The notes under the pieces were generated by a model. The model made no database searches. It had not been told where the DNA came from and saw only the letters and a program-made list of their open reading frames with translations. Shown here in pieces: positions 42,570-51,574 of a stretch of 64,000 nt of DNA; within the stretch, counting starts at the first letter, position 1, and each line of letters begins with the position of its first letter. The DNA is from Prorocentrum cordatum. Its lineage: Eukaryota > Sar > Dinophyceae > Prorocentrales > Prorocentraceae. The stretch lies in assembly GCA_963575745.1 (NCBI GenBank), contig CAUYUJ010000872.1, positions 44,354 through 108,353 on the forward strand, given 5' to 3'. A program made the translations under genes and the position numbers.

Positions 42570-43690
42570 TCATGATAGTAATGCTGGGACTCGAAATCCC
42601 GCCATCCCTTTGGGCGACAGGCGGTCTAACGAGATCTTTATTCCCTCTTCCAAAACCCCCTTTTCCCCTTCGGGAGGGGTTTACCCCTCCCCCATACCCC
42701 CTCCCCTGGACTTGGACGGGGGCGGTCGCGATGTGTCAGGGGGTCCTTTTCGGCCCAAGATGGCCCCAAGAGGGCCTCAGAGAGCCCAAGATGGCCTTCA
42801 ATATCGGTCGAGACAGCCCAACATGGCCCAAGATAGCTAACAACATGCCTCCAAGAGGCCCCAAGAGGACCACAAGACGGTCCCAGGTGCTTTTGGAGAC
42901 CCGTCAGGACCTCCCCGAGAAAGCAATTTCCTTCAAACACCTGAAGAAAATCAATGATGTTTGCCTTCTCGCCCTGTCGCCTCCGCTGCGCTTTTGGGGC
43001 CTCAAGATGGCGCCAATATGGCCCAAGAGAGCTCCAAGAGCGGCCCAAGAGGCCCTCAGACGGCCCCAATAGCGCCCAAGAGCGGCCCAAGAGGGCCCCA
43101 AGAGCGCCCCAAGATGCGATTCCGGTGGCCCCCCAAGGGGGGAGACAAATCGGGGACCCCCCTCCTTTTTGATCGATGGCCTCCAAGATGGCCCCAGGAG
43201 GCGCTCCATAGCCCCCAAGAAGGCCCCAAGAGAGGCCCAAGAGAGCCCCAAGGAGGCCCCAGGAGCGCCGCCCCAAGACGCCCCAAAAGAGCCCCAAGAG
43301 GGCCCCAAGACCCCGAAAGAGCCCCAAGAGGGCCCCAAGATGCCCCAAAAGAGCCCCGAGAGGACCCCAAGACCCCCCCCCCCAAAAAAAAAAAACCCAA
43401 GAGGGCCCCAAGATGCCCCAAAAGAGCCCCAAGAGGACCCATAGAGCCCCAAGGGGGCCCCAAGATGCCCCAAAAGAGGGCCGAGAGATCCCTGAGACCC
43501 CCAAAAGTGCCCCATAGCTCCAAGAAAGCCTCCCGTGTTCCAAGATAGCCTCCAAGATGGCTCGACACCCTCCTCCCCCTCCTCTCCTTGTCCGCTCTGT
43601 TTCACTATATGTGTTTCTTTTTTCCATTGCCCGTCAGCTCTCATGGGAAGGGCTTCTGAATGGACTGGCGGGGATTCGCGAAGCGGAAAC
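42570..43690 (+). repeat. Dispersed repeat B, copy 2
   Basis: Matches the outline of 7255-8215: GGGAGGGGTTTACCCCTCCC, CCAAGATGGCC minisatellite, GAAAATCAATGATGTTTGCC, CCTTTTTGATCGATGGCCTC, then GGGCTTCTG...GGGGATTCGCGAAGCG. The minisatellite units (CCCCAAGAGGGC) are more homogeneous in this copy. Confidence 0.72.
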
Positions 43691-44016
43691 AATTGTACTA
43701 CTAGTAGTAATTGTGGTGGTGATAGTTGTAATAATAATAGCAGAAATGGCTTCTCGCTCCGTCTCCGATAAACGTATCCAGCAGAAGTGCGACGCAAGAA
43801 ACAAGCACTGTGAGAAACTGACCGGGTTCAGTTTTCCCTGGCAGGTTCGAGCATGCGCTGCGTTTGCCGACGCCCAGCTCTTGAAAGCGGCCCTACACAT
43901 GCCGCCGCTGCTCGAGCCCGCGCAATTGCAGCAGACATGATCAGGCAATGCTGATCGCCCCCCAGCAGCCGCCCCAACGGCCGCCCCCCCTGCTGGTTCG
44001 CGCCAGAGGCTGCGAA
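43634..44016 (-). other. Possible C-terminal continuation or 3' UTR of the 44,017-46,252 gene
   Basis: An open frame continues on the minus strand past the stop of the preceding frame. It shows a short Cys cluster (CCNC, later C and C) before running into ATT-type triplets. It would be reached from the upstream frame if the 20 nt between the duplicated hairpin halves at 44,001-44,030 were absent. It ends at a stop near 43,634; an A6 tract lies near 43,612-43,618 on the minus strand. Confidence 0.35.
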
Positions 44017-44030
44017 TTATCGCCAGAGGC
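44001..44030 (-). repeat. 10-bp direct repeat flanking 10 bp, containing a stop codon
   Basis: CGCCAGAGGC occurs at 44,001-44,010 and 44,021-44,030, separated by TGCGAATTAT. The minus-strand TAA that ends the 44,017-44,979 frame lies between them. Loss of one 20-nt period would leave one hairpin half and fuse the frame to that of 43,634-44,065. Confidence 0.85.
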
Positions 44031-44979
44031 CAGAATCGCTGTGCGCCAACATCAACACATGGCACTCGATCTCTGCAAGCTGCCCTTTCTCCACCTCTGC
44101 GAACGACGCTTCCCTCGCAAGCGAATGCTCCCCGCCTGCGTCCAAGAACATCTGGGCAACCGCGTCCTTCGCGTCACCCCGAAGGTGTTCCTTGACGCCC
44201 ATGCGGACTAGTGCCATGGACAACAATCGTTCGTCGAAGCCCAAACAGGCACGCGGGGGGAGCCCGTCGAGCAAGTCCCACGCGCGCGCCCAGGCGCGGA
44301 GAATATCACTCCTCGAAGCCCCTGCTCGAAGCAATGCCCGGGCGGGTTTCGCATCGAAGGACAAGATGCTCGCGACAGAGTCTGCGACGCACCGCCTCCT
44401 CTCAGACAGCGCGCAAGCCAGAAATAAGCCTCCAGCGTGCCAAGCTCGGCAACATTGACACAGTGCCCCCGCGGCGGGCGCGCGCACCCATCGCAAAATG
44501 TCTTGGGACACCCACGCCAAGATGGAGACGATGGCTGGCTTCGCGGTGGCTTTCGTTGTGATTCTCGCATAACAACGAGTCTCGCCAGGGCACGCTGTCG
44601 CGCCAGAGGCTGCGACGGGGGCAGCCATCCCCAAATCCTCAACGACGGACACCGGGAGCGCTGGCGGCGGCAACACCTTGCGGGCAACAGCTTCTTTGTT
44701 TGTGGACAAGCACAGGAAGCAAACCAAGTCGTCGAGTCCGTAAATATACTCGGGAGGTGCACCAACGCCATCTTGCGGAGACGTCGCGCCAGGGGCTGCG
44801 AGTACAGCGGCCAAGGCTGCGCGGGCCACCTCAGCCGATTCGTAGGAATCAATTCCCGCGTCGTCCAATCCCTCTTCGGCCCCGGACCCCATGCCAGCGA
44901 GCAGGGGCCAATCTTCCTCGTCGACAGGCACGTCCAGGCCCTCCGCCTTGAACAACCACCGCATGAACCTTGGGGACAC
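44017..44979 (-). CDS. Unrecognised protein, probable 3' exon of the gene starting at 46,252
   Basis: About 320 codons, open without internal stop. The listed first codon is GTG and the frame continues upstream; the first in-frame ATG lies 15 nt in (FMRWLFKAEG). Composition is that of a real globular protein (YIYGLDDLVCFLCL, ILAWVSQDILRW, CQCCRAWHAG). I recognise no family. No spliced-leader relic lies within several hundred bases upstream, unlike the other units. The bases before the ATG read CCCCAAG, usable as an AG acceptor. I therefore infer that it is the downstream exon of the 45,323-46,252 frame, with an intron of roughly 0.5 kb. Two hairpin copies interrupt the frame in register (ASG), one with triloop AGG, and the frame ends in a duplicated hairpin half that supplies its stop. 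An independent gene is the alternative. Confidence 0.6.
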   Translation of the reverse strand: MSPRFMRWLFKAEGLDVPVDEEDWPLLAGMGSGAEEGLDDAGIDSYESAEVARAALAAVLAAPGATSPQDGVGAPPEYIYGLDDLVCFLCLSTNKEAVARKVLPPPALPVSVVEDLGMAAPVAASGATACPGETRCYARITTKATAKPAIVSILAWVSQDILRWVRAPAAGALCQCCRAWHAGGLFLACALSERRRCVADSVASILSFDAKPARALLRAGASRSDILRAWARAWDLLDGLPPRACLGFDERLLSMALVRMGVKEHLRGDAKDAVAQMFLDAGGEHSLAREASFAEVEKGQLAEIECHVLMLAHSDSGLWR

Positions 44980-45322
44980 GACAGGAATACAACAATCCGC
45001 TTTGCGGGGGAGGGCGAGGGGGGGACTACAAGATTACCGGATTACTGCGTCGGGGGCACGCAGCAGACGGAAGACGGGGCCAAGCGCGCCCAAATATCTC
45101 ATATCTGGCGCCCCCCCTAAGGATTGGGCCGACCTGCCCGCGCGGCCCGCGTCTGACGCGGGGCCGCGGGTGTATCTGTTCGGGTGGCTATGTTCCGCTA
45201 CGGTTCCCAGAAGAGAATCAAAAACGAAGCCTTGTTCCGGAAGCAGCTGCAGGTGCCGCGCGCGGGCGGGCGGCGGCCCTGCGCGATCCTTTTGACCGAG
45301 GGAGAGGGAGGAGGGGGGAGGG

Positions 45323-46252
45323 TCAACGCGGGCAGCGAACGAGGAGGAAGAGGACACGCGAGGGGGAGGGAGAGGGGCCACATGGGGCGGGGGGGGCACG
45401 ACGCAGAAGAGGGACAAAGGAAACCCTTGCCGGGCTCCACTTGGGCCCGACGCGCGGTCGGGAGCCCGCTGGCGGGGTGCATTTGCAGCACCCGTACCAC
45501 CTGATTCGATTGTATTTGGCGTGGGCCCCGGCCCAAAGCTTTATCTCGTGCTTCCTCAGGGCGCTCTCCGCGTCCCTGAACGTGGGTTTCACGTGGAACA
45601 CCTTGGCGAGGTCCTCGCAAGCTGCCCGGAGGTTGCCATCCCGCACATCAGGCAGCAACAGCGCGAACTCCTGTCCACCAGCGCGGCGACTTGCCGGGTT
45701 CATGAATGGATGATACGCAAAAGTCGCGCCAGAGGCTGCGTTCCCGAGCTTGCTCCTCTCATCGCGGCGCATTAACTCAACCTTGTGCTCGTCACGGTAT
45801 CCGAGAACCTGGCGCCCCTTCACGTCCGCTTCCATCGAAGTCCACGCGACCTGTAACATTTCAGCTCGCTCTGTGGACTCCGCGCGCTGAAAACGGGATA
45901 ATGCCTTTGACAAGTGTCCAAGAAGTGAGCTCGTCGACCACCGCCAGTAGCACAGATAGACCACCGCTAAAAGCTCCAAGCGCACTGCAGTCGCGCCAGA
46001 GGCTGCGGCCCGAAGATACTCGCCGCTCGCTACGCCGACACGTATGTCATGTCTGTGTAGCAAAGTGAGGATGAACCCGCCGGCGACGTATGCGCCTACT
46101 TTGTCGGCCGCTTTGCCCAAGGCACCACTCAACCGGGCAATTTTCCAGCGCTGCCCTCTCGGCACTGGAGCGCGGTATGCTGTGCACTTCGGGTTTTTGC
46201 AGCTCCCATCATCTCTGGCGCGCTCAAGGCACGTCTTGCAACGGGGCCCCAT
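45323..46252 (-). CDS. Unrecognised zinc-ribbon-like protein (5' exon)
   Basis: The ATG at 46,252 directly abuts a 16-nt hairpin copy. An in-frame TGA lies nine codons upstream of that hairpin, so this ATG is the credible start. Residues 5-22 contain C-x2-C-x8-C-x4-C (CKTCLERARDD, CKNPKC), a possible zinc-binding knuckle. Residues of about 45-65 (AYVAGGFILTLL) and 90-105 (LLAVVYLCYWRW) are hydrophobic and could be buried helices. A C-terminal WAGAHAKYNRIRWYGCCKC patch ends near 45,485; the frame beyond it looks non-coding, so the true exon probably ends there. No family recognised. A spliced-leader relic lies 91 nt upstream of the ATG (46,343-46,363). Two internal hairpin copies read AASGA. 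It probably joins the frame at 44,017-44,979. Confidence 0.62.
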   Translation of the reverse strand: MGPRCKTCLERARDDGSCKNPKCTAYRAPVPRGQRWKIARLSGALGKAADKVGAYVAGGFILTLLHRHDIRVGVASGEYLRAAASGATAVRLELLAVVYLCYWRWSTSSLLGHLSKALSRFQRAESTERAEMLQVAWTSMEADVKGRQVLGYRDEHKVELMRRDERSKLGNAASGATFAYHPFMNPASRRAGGQEFALLLPDVRDGNLRAACEDLAKVFHVKPTFRDAESALRKHEIKLWAGAHAKYNRIRWYGCCKCTPPAGSRPRVGPKWSPARVSFVPLLRRAPPAPCGPSPSPSRVLFLLVRCPR

Positions 46253-46342
46253 CGCGCCAGAGGCTGCGAGAGCGCGCGGAGCGCTCCGTCACCCCGCGCG
46301 GCCGATAGCCCGCACGAAGAGCGCGGGCTGGACCAGTGCGCG

Positions 46343-46363
46343 CTCGAGCCCACGCAGCTACGC
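46343..46363 (-). other. Relic of the dinoflagellate spliced leader
   Basis: Minus strand GCGTAGCTGCGTGGGCTCGA (then G) aligns without gaps to the 21-nt dinoflagellate spliced leader with 14 matches. It keeps GTAGC at one end and GGCTC-AG at the other. It lies 91 nt upstream of the ATG at 46,252. Confidence 0.6.
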
Positions 46364-46449
46364 ACAATCGGATAGTGAGAGGGGCGTCAAGCGTTTGTTG
46401 CATGCTGCGAAGAGCAGTGTAGTACAATTATGGGCGGGGGCAGGTGCTT

Positions 46450-47160
46450 TCTTTGGGTGTATTTAATCTGCCCTACTGGGCGGTAACTGGTCTACTTTGG
46501 GACGATATCTGGCCTCATAATGGGCGGTATGATTTCCTCTGGGGTGGGGCTGGTACACTTCTGGGCGGCGTCTGGTGCACATGTGGGAGGTCTGATTTAT
46601 TTTTGGGCGGGGTCTGGTCTCCTTTGGGACGGGGTCTGGTCTCCTTGCGGCTGGTCTGATCTACTTGTGGGCGGGGCTGGATCTACTTTGGGGCGGGGTC
46701 TGGTCTACATTTGGGCGGGTCTGCGCTACTTGGGGACAGGGGCCGATCTTCTTTTGGCTTGGGGTTGATCTACTTTTGGGCGGGGTCTGGTCTCCTTGTG
46801 GGAGGTCTGATCTACTTCTGGGCGGGGTATGATCTACTTGTGGGTGGGGTCACGTCTCCTTGCGGGCGGTCTGATCTACTTTTGGGCGGGGTCTGATCTA
46901 CTTTTGGGCGGGGTCTGGTCTACTTTTGGGCGGGGTCTGATCTACTTTTCCACGGGGTCTGGTCTACTTTTGGGTGGTCTGGTCTACTTTTGGGCGGGTC
47001 TGGTGTACTTTTGGACGGGGTGCGGTCTCCTTGCGGGTGGTCTGATCTACATTTGGGCGGGGTCTGATCTACTTTTCCACGGGGCATGGTCTCCTTGCGT
47101 GTGGTCTGACCTACTTTTGGGCGGGTCTCATCTACTTTTGGGCGGGTGTGATCTACTTTG
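46450..47160 (+). repeat. 22-bp minisatellite (GGTCTGATCTACTTTTGGGC) array 1
   Basis: About 30 diverged units of GGTCTGATCTACTTTTGGGC (then GG). Alternating variants read TGGTCTCCTTGTGGGTGGTC. The array separates two minus-strand genes and contains no hairpin element. Confidence 0.95.
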
Positions 47161-47166
47161 AGTTTG

Positions 47167-47175
47167 TTTTTTTTT
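47167..47175 (-). other. A9 tract at the gene/minisatellite junction
   Basis: The minus strand reads CCGAACCAAAAAAAAACAAA exactly where the 22-bp array begins. It is a candidate remnant of an mRNA poly-A tail of the unit that starts at 50,533. Confidence 0.5.
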
Positions 47176-47219
47176 GGTTCGGCATACCTTGTTTTGCCAC
47201 GTGTCCTGCGTTGTTCTTA

Positions 47220-47385
47220 CCAGGAAAGCCCCGGAGGCCGCAGGAGGCCGCAGGAGGGCGCAGGAGGTCCCGGGCGGCCCCAGGAGGCCGCAGGAGGCCC
47301 CGGGAAGCCCCTGGAGTTCCTGGGAAGCCTCAGGAAGCCCCAGGAGGCCCCAGGAACCCCCAAGAGGCTCCAGGGGGACAAGTAG
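47220..47385 (+). repeat. AGGAGGCCGC-type minisatellite
   Basis: Diverged CCCCAGGAGGCCGCAGGAGG units, about 12 bp each. Lies in the presumed 3' UTR of the 47,824-50,441 gene. Confidence 0.8.
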
Positions 47386-47666
47386 AGCCGGGGGCAGGCA
47401 GAGGACGGGATAGCGACGCAGGAGCGAAGTCCCCCGGAGGACGGGGCAGGCAGTCCTGTTCTGGTTGCCCGGGGCATTCCCCGGACGTCGAGCCTCCATC
47501 CCGCCAGAGGCTGGGTTTCGCTGCGCCCTGGCCCTCACGAGGGAGAAAGATAAGTAAGCATCGGGAGCAGGGGGGGACTGAGGAATAATGCAGCAGGGAG
47601 GCGGAGGGGAGGACGACGACGACGACGACGAGGGAAGCTCATTTCAAACGTTTTTCGGCGTCGCTC

Positions 47667-47762
47667 GGGCGCGGAATCTGCACTCTCGCCAAAACTGACA
47701 CGGGCACCAGAGCTGGGCGCGGAATCTGCACTTCCGCCAAAACTGACACGGGCACCAGAGCT
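47667..47762 (-). repeat. Two 48-bp direct repeats
   Basis: 47,667-47,714 and 47,715-47,762 differ at three positions or so. The unit contains CGGAATCTGCACT, CGCCAAAACTGACACGGGCA and CCAGAGCT. The length is a multiple of three and the minus strand is open through it in two frames, so a coding origin is possible. In the current frame the gene's stop (47,824) precedes it. Confidence 0.8.
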
Positions 47763-47823
47763 CGGCGCGAGACTATTCCCGCCAGAGGCTGGGATCGGCA
47801 CCGAAGGCGCCAAGGGCACGTGC

Positions 47824-50441
47824 TCACCGCCGCCCGCGTTTCGAAGGCGCCGTGGGCAAACCGTACATACCGGTCTCCTGGTAGTGAAACGCTTTCGCGT
47901 TGCGCCTCATGGTTCCCGGCGCAGTCTGCGAGACAGGATGCTTGCGCTTCTGGATCCAGACAGGCAGGCTCAGGTAAGCGCGGTAGATATCGTAGCATGA
48001 GCACCAGTCTTTCCCGAACCAGAAGAGTTCGGCCAGCGCGATGAATTGGCCAGTGCGGATCTGCCAGTTCCCGCCAGAGGCTGGGTTCCACCTCATCAAG
48101 CCAGTCTCGCCGCCGCCCTGTGTCATGATCAACTCCAAGTCTTCGTTGGTCAAGTGCCCTTTGCGTGAGGAGAGCCACGAATAAGTCGCCCAGCTGCGCG
48201 CGAATTGGTAATGCCAGTAGGCAGGTTGAAGGATGCTCCCGCCAGAGGCTGGGAAGGGCTTCCACTCTGCGCGCACAAGCCTGGCCTCGCCATCGTGCAG
48301 CGTCAAAATGTGCTTGACGTAGTCGCGCGTGTCGCGCACGCCGGGGAAGTCCTCAATCGAGGCGACGGGTGTCTCCGTCGGTGCCGCCCTCTCCCCAATC
48401 CCCCTCCTCGCCCTGGCCCCCTCTCCCCTCCCCCCCCCCCTCCTCGTCCTCTCCCTCCTCGTTCGCCGACCCCCCCCCCTCCCGCGCGGGGGGAAGCGGG
48501 GATGGGCGGAGAGGACGTTACTGGGGGTCGACTGGGCTTTCGCATCGCTGGAGACAACCCCCGCCATTCCTGCTTGAGCTGCAGCCAGTCCTCTTCCTGG
48601 AGCACCCACCACCCGCCAGAGGCTGGGCTGAGGTCCGGCCACTCCTCGCAGAAGAGCAGACGGTCGTGCTCCATCTGGTGGGTCAGCAAATGCATGTAGT
48701 GGACCTTCCTGCTGGCGATGGCCTTCACGACATCCTCGTTGACGCCCCAGCGCCCGGCGTTCTTGGAAGGGATTCCCGCGATGAACTCTGCGGCGTCTGG
48801 GATCGGGTCCGCGCACGCCCGCAGGTGCTGGAGGAGCAGCGCCCGATGCTGATCGCGAGCCCTGGCCGTCGCCGCAGGCCCCCGAGGGGGGCCCCCCGCC
48901 CGCGGCCTGCCCTGCCAGTAATCGCCGAAGTGCAGCTGCCTATCGCTGGTGCGCACAATCTGGCGAAGCCGCTCCTTCTGGTCCTCGGTCAGCCGCTGCA
49001 GCCTCTTGGCGGACACGTGCATGGTGAGGTCGATCTCGCCGTCCGCCCCGCCAGAGGCTGGGTCGCGCGGGCGCGCGGGCCCCGCTCGCGACCTCAAGCG
49101 GCGACGCACCCTGCTCTGCGGCTCCGCTGGGTCGGCCTCGACGCCCTCCTCCTCCTCGTCCGACGGAGGGTCCGACTTCTGATCTGGGCTGTAATCGAGA
49201 TCGCGGACTTCAGCCGATTCCTGCTCGGACATCCTCATCGCCTCGTCCAGCTGGAAATCCTCGAGGTGGTCGCGGCGCTCGGCGCCGCCTGGGGCGCTGT
49301 CCGCAGGCTTGTCGCAGGCGGCAGCACCGGCATCGACGCTCGCCGCTGGCAGCAGCGCGGAGGCCGCGCTGGTGGCGTCGGCGGACGGCCCCGGCGCGGC
49401 GGCGGGCGCCCCCGCCAAAGGCTCCACCGGACAGGCGGTGTCCGGGGCCGGAGGGCTCTGCGGCGCGGGCTGGCTGGGGGCTGGCGGGCTCTGCGGCGCG
49501 GGCTCGCCGGGGGCCGGCGGCCTCTCCGGCGCGGGCTCGCTGGCGCGGGCCGGCGCCCGCGCCGCGTCTCCCGCCAGAGGCTGGGGCACGGCCGTCGGCG
49601 GCGCCGCAGTTGCCGCCGGAGGCGCGGGCCTGGCCGGCGGCGGCGCCGCAATTGCCGCCGGAGGCAGGGGCCTGGCCGGCGGCGGCGCCGCAGTGGCCGC
49701 CGGAGGCTGGGGCGCGACGCCGGCAGAGGAAGAGCTCGCACTGGCCCCGGCCCCCCCCTCCTCAGGGGGGAAGCCGAGCGGCCACGAGCGGGCGGCCTCG
49801 GCGACATCCAAGAATATCGCCTCCGCGTGGGCGAGGTTATCCGCCGTCGCGGCCTTCCCTTGCATCAACCACCACATCGCCGCGAGCGGCTTCTTGATAT
49901 GGTTTGTGGCCCATCCGAGGGTGAACTTCGCGCCAGAGGCTGCGAGCGTCACTGACAAGTCCCAAGGGGACTGGTGATATTTATAGGCCCAACCGTCCTC
50001 GTCGAAGCACTTGGGGTCGAGCGCCTTGTCCACCTTGTGCGGCGCGGCGGTGGAGACGAGCGGGTGGCTCAGCAAGAGGGCGCGTAGGCGGTGGATGTTG
50101 GTGTAGTGCTCCATCAGAACGCCCTCCCTCACTCTGGTTTCCAACTGCGCCTCCTGCGGCGCTCCCATTGGAAGGGGTGTCCCGCCAGAGGCTGGGGCCC
50201 TCACGAGGAAAGGAACGAAGAGCCACTTGTGGCTTCCCCCGGTGGGCATTTGGACTGAGTAGTAGTGCCACGGCCGTTGTGCGCCGGGGGTCGGCTTGGC
50301 GCTGGTATTGCCAAAGGCAATGGTCTCGCTGGTTCGGAGAGGATTGCCGCGGCGCCAATCCCGCAAGTTTCCCGCCAGAGGCTGGGGTTCAGTCAAGTCC
50401 CCCGCCAAAGGTTGGGGCCCAGCGAGTGGATGCTCCGACAT
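47824..50441 (-). CDS. Unrecognised multi-domain protein with intron or frame break near 48,360-48,530
   Basis: The ATG at 50,441 is followed at once by three PLAG-type phrases. Residues of about 50-215 are globular (WHYYSVQMPTGGSHKWLFVP; FTLGWATNHIKKPLAAMWWL). Then comes a Pro/Ala-rich low-complexity linker, an acidic segment (PSDEEEEGVEAD), a basic RVRRRLRSR (possible nuclear signal) and a second globular region (RLQRLTEDQKERLRQIV; WGVNEDVVKAIASRKVHYMH) ending near 48,540 at LSPAMRKP. From about 48,355 the credible sequence continues in another frame (DFPGVRDTRDYVKHIL; FIALAELFWFGKDWCSCYDI) to the stop. The G-rich stretch between could be an intron (a GTAACG donor near 48,525 and a TTGAG acceptor near 48,358 are available) or homopolymer frameshifts. 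No family recognised. A spliced-leader relic lies 72 nt upstream. Confidence 0.65.
49590..49715 (-). repeat. Pro/Ala-coding repeat apparently derived from the hairpin element
   Basis: Three units contain GCCGCCGGAGGC followed by GCGGG, AGGGG or TGGGG, separated by GGCGGCGGCGCCGCA. They keep the GCC-nnn-GGC inner stem (loop GGA) and two outer C-G pairs of the hairpin. They encode the PPAATAAPPPARP-like linker. Confidence 0.5.
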
Positions 50442-50455
50442 CCCGGCCGAGAGGG

Positions 50456-50471
50456 CTTGGAGCGGCTGTGG
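50456..50471 (-). other. Truncated second spliced-leader relic
   Basis: Minus strand CCACAGCCGCTCCAAG resembles both ends of the spliced leader with the middle deleted. It sits between the better relic and the ATG at 50,441, as in known tandem relics. Weak on its own. Confidence 0.35.
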
Positions 50472-50512
50472 ACTGGGCCGAGAGGGCTTGGAGGCGCTTG
50501 CAGCACGAGCGG

Positions 50513-50533
50513 CTTGGGCCGAGACGGCTGTGG
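50513..50533 (-). other. Relic of the dinoflagellate spliced leader
   Basis: Minus strand CCACAGCCGTCTCGGCCCAA (then G) aligns without gaps to the 21-nt leader with 15 matches. All six mismatches are transitions. It lies 72 nt upstream of the ATG at 50,441. Confidence 0.68.
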
Positions 50534-51116
50534 AGAGCAGCTGCCCCCTGCCTCTTTTTCCTCCTCCCCGTCTTACTCACAACCGCTCCCTGGAGCCCTC
50601 CCAGGATCCAACCGCCTCGATTTTCAGAGGTGCGTCCAGCCGTGGCGACGAACGGCCCTCCGGGGGCGCACTGCTCTCCTAGAGACGTTGGCGACGTGGC
50701 GACGCTCTGGCCAGAGTTTCGAGGCGAAGGCAGCCGTGGCGACGATGCCTCCGTGGCTCCAGCATGCTCCAGCCGTGGCGACGATTGGTCCGGCTCCCCA
50801 TATTCCATGGTTGTTCTCTCCCACCTCTTGTACTCCTTCCTCCTCGTCCCACTTCCTCTCGTCTTCTACTCCCTCCTGCTCTACTACTCCTTCCTCCTCC
50901 TCCCACTTCCACTCCCTCCTCTTCGTCCTCGTCCTCGTCCTCGTCCAAACCCTCCTCCTCCTCCCACTTTCCGCCCCACCCCTGCCCCCGTCCCTCCGCG
51001 TGCCAGGCGCGCGCAAACTTGCATGGCTGGCACGCGCAGCTCTATGAAGTCTCTGAGATTCCGCGCCGACATTCCCACGCGACCAGCCACCCCGGGGGGG
51101 AGGGCCCGACAGGAGC
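50534..51116. other. Upstream spacer with CCAGCCGTGGCGACGA repeats and a CTC-type tract
   Basis: The phrase CAGCCGTGGCGACGA occurs near 50,636, 50,729 and 50,772. 50,850-50,985 is CTCCTCGTCC-type pyrimidine low complexity. No gene recognised. Confidence 0.45.
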
Positions 51117-51530
51117 CATAGCATGGGATCGCATAGCACTGCATCGCGTGGCCTAGCACGGCATATCATCGCATCGCACAAGGTTCCATGTGTTCGCAAG
51201 GCGTTGCAATGCAATGCACAGAGCACACTCGCACCAAGTCCAGACACTGCCCAGAAGTACGCCAGAGCCGTACTGTGTACAACATTCACACACGACCACC
51301 ATGTGTCTCACAGAGAGGTTGTTGGGTGGGAACACCAGAGCTACAGCATGGCATCCCGTCGGATGGCGTCGCATAGTATAGCATAGCATCGCACCACACC
51401 GGAGAGCAGCGCACGGCGTGGCACAGCATTGCTTAACAACGCATGGCATACCACGGGAATGCGTACATATGGACAGCGTTCAAACGATCACGGAGCACGG
51501 TTTGGGATAGCATGTCGTAGCAAAGCAAAC
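51117..51530 (+). repeat. GCATAGCATCGCA pentamer-type repeat, copy 1
   Basis: Degenerate GCATA/GCATC/GCACA pentamers (CGCATAGTATAGCATAGCAT), interrupted at about 51,230-51,340. The same kind of array occupies 63,415-63,840; shorter patches lie near 480-580 and 39,600-39,690. Confidence 0.85.
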
Positions 51531-51574
51531 AAGTTAAGAAGATGTAACAAACACACGCCATGGAAATTCATGGT

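Larger units (their letters stand above)
43999..46268 (-). other. 16-nt covarying hairpin elements, cluster in gene 44,017-46,252
   Basis: Six full copies: 43,999-44,014, 44,599-44,614, 44,785-44,800 (triloop AGG), 45,725-45,740, 45,992-46,007 and 46,253-46,268. All are the G-C class, plus strand CGCGCCAGAGGCTGCG. Pairing is CGCGCC with GGC-GCG around a 3-nt loop, with one bulged T. All coding copies here read A-A-S-G-A or A-P-G-A. Flanks at 43,999 (TTCG/CGAA) and 44,599 (GTCG/CGAC) extend the complementarity by two bases. Confidence 0.85.
47500..50416 (-). other. 16-nt covarying hairpin elements, cluster in gene 47,824-50,441
   Basis: C-G class (plus strand CCCGCCAGAGGCTGGG) at 47,500, 47,778, 48,070, 48,238, 48,612, 49,047, 49,570, 50,181 and 50,372 (16 nt each). 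A drifted copy lies at 50,401-50,416 (loop AAA, one G-T wobble), and one G-C class copy at 49,929-49,944. They read as PASGG or QPLAG depending on frame. The copies at 47,500 and 47,778 lie beyond the stop, so UTRs carry them too. Confidence 0.85.

Noticed and set aside
42638-43797. Frames of about 300 codons on the minus strand rich in LGALLGPSW
   Set aside because: Translation of the CCAAGA minisatellite. The same pseudo-protein appears at 7495-8527 for the same reason.
46450-47161. Frames rich in GGLIYFWAGSGLLLGG resembling membrane proteins
   Set aside because: Translation of the 22-bp minisatellite; the same occurs at 51,575-52,555, 53,699-54,400 and 57,760-59,394.
47639-48265. 208-codon minus frame containing SLWREHPS and PVSVLAEVQIPRP repeats
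   Set aside because: It overlaps the better coding frame of 47,824-50,441. Its SLWRE phrases are hairpin elements read in another frame. The 48-bp repeat may be coding, but the rest is a shadow.
48369-49955. 528-codon plus-strand frame
   Set aside because: Antisense shadow of the 47,824-50,441 gene. The minus strand has the leader relic, the hairpin orientation and the better composition.
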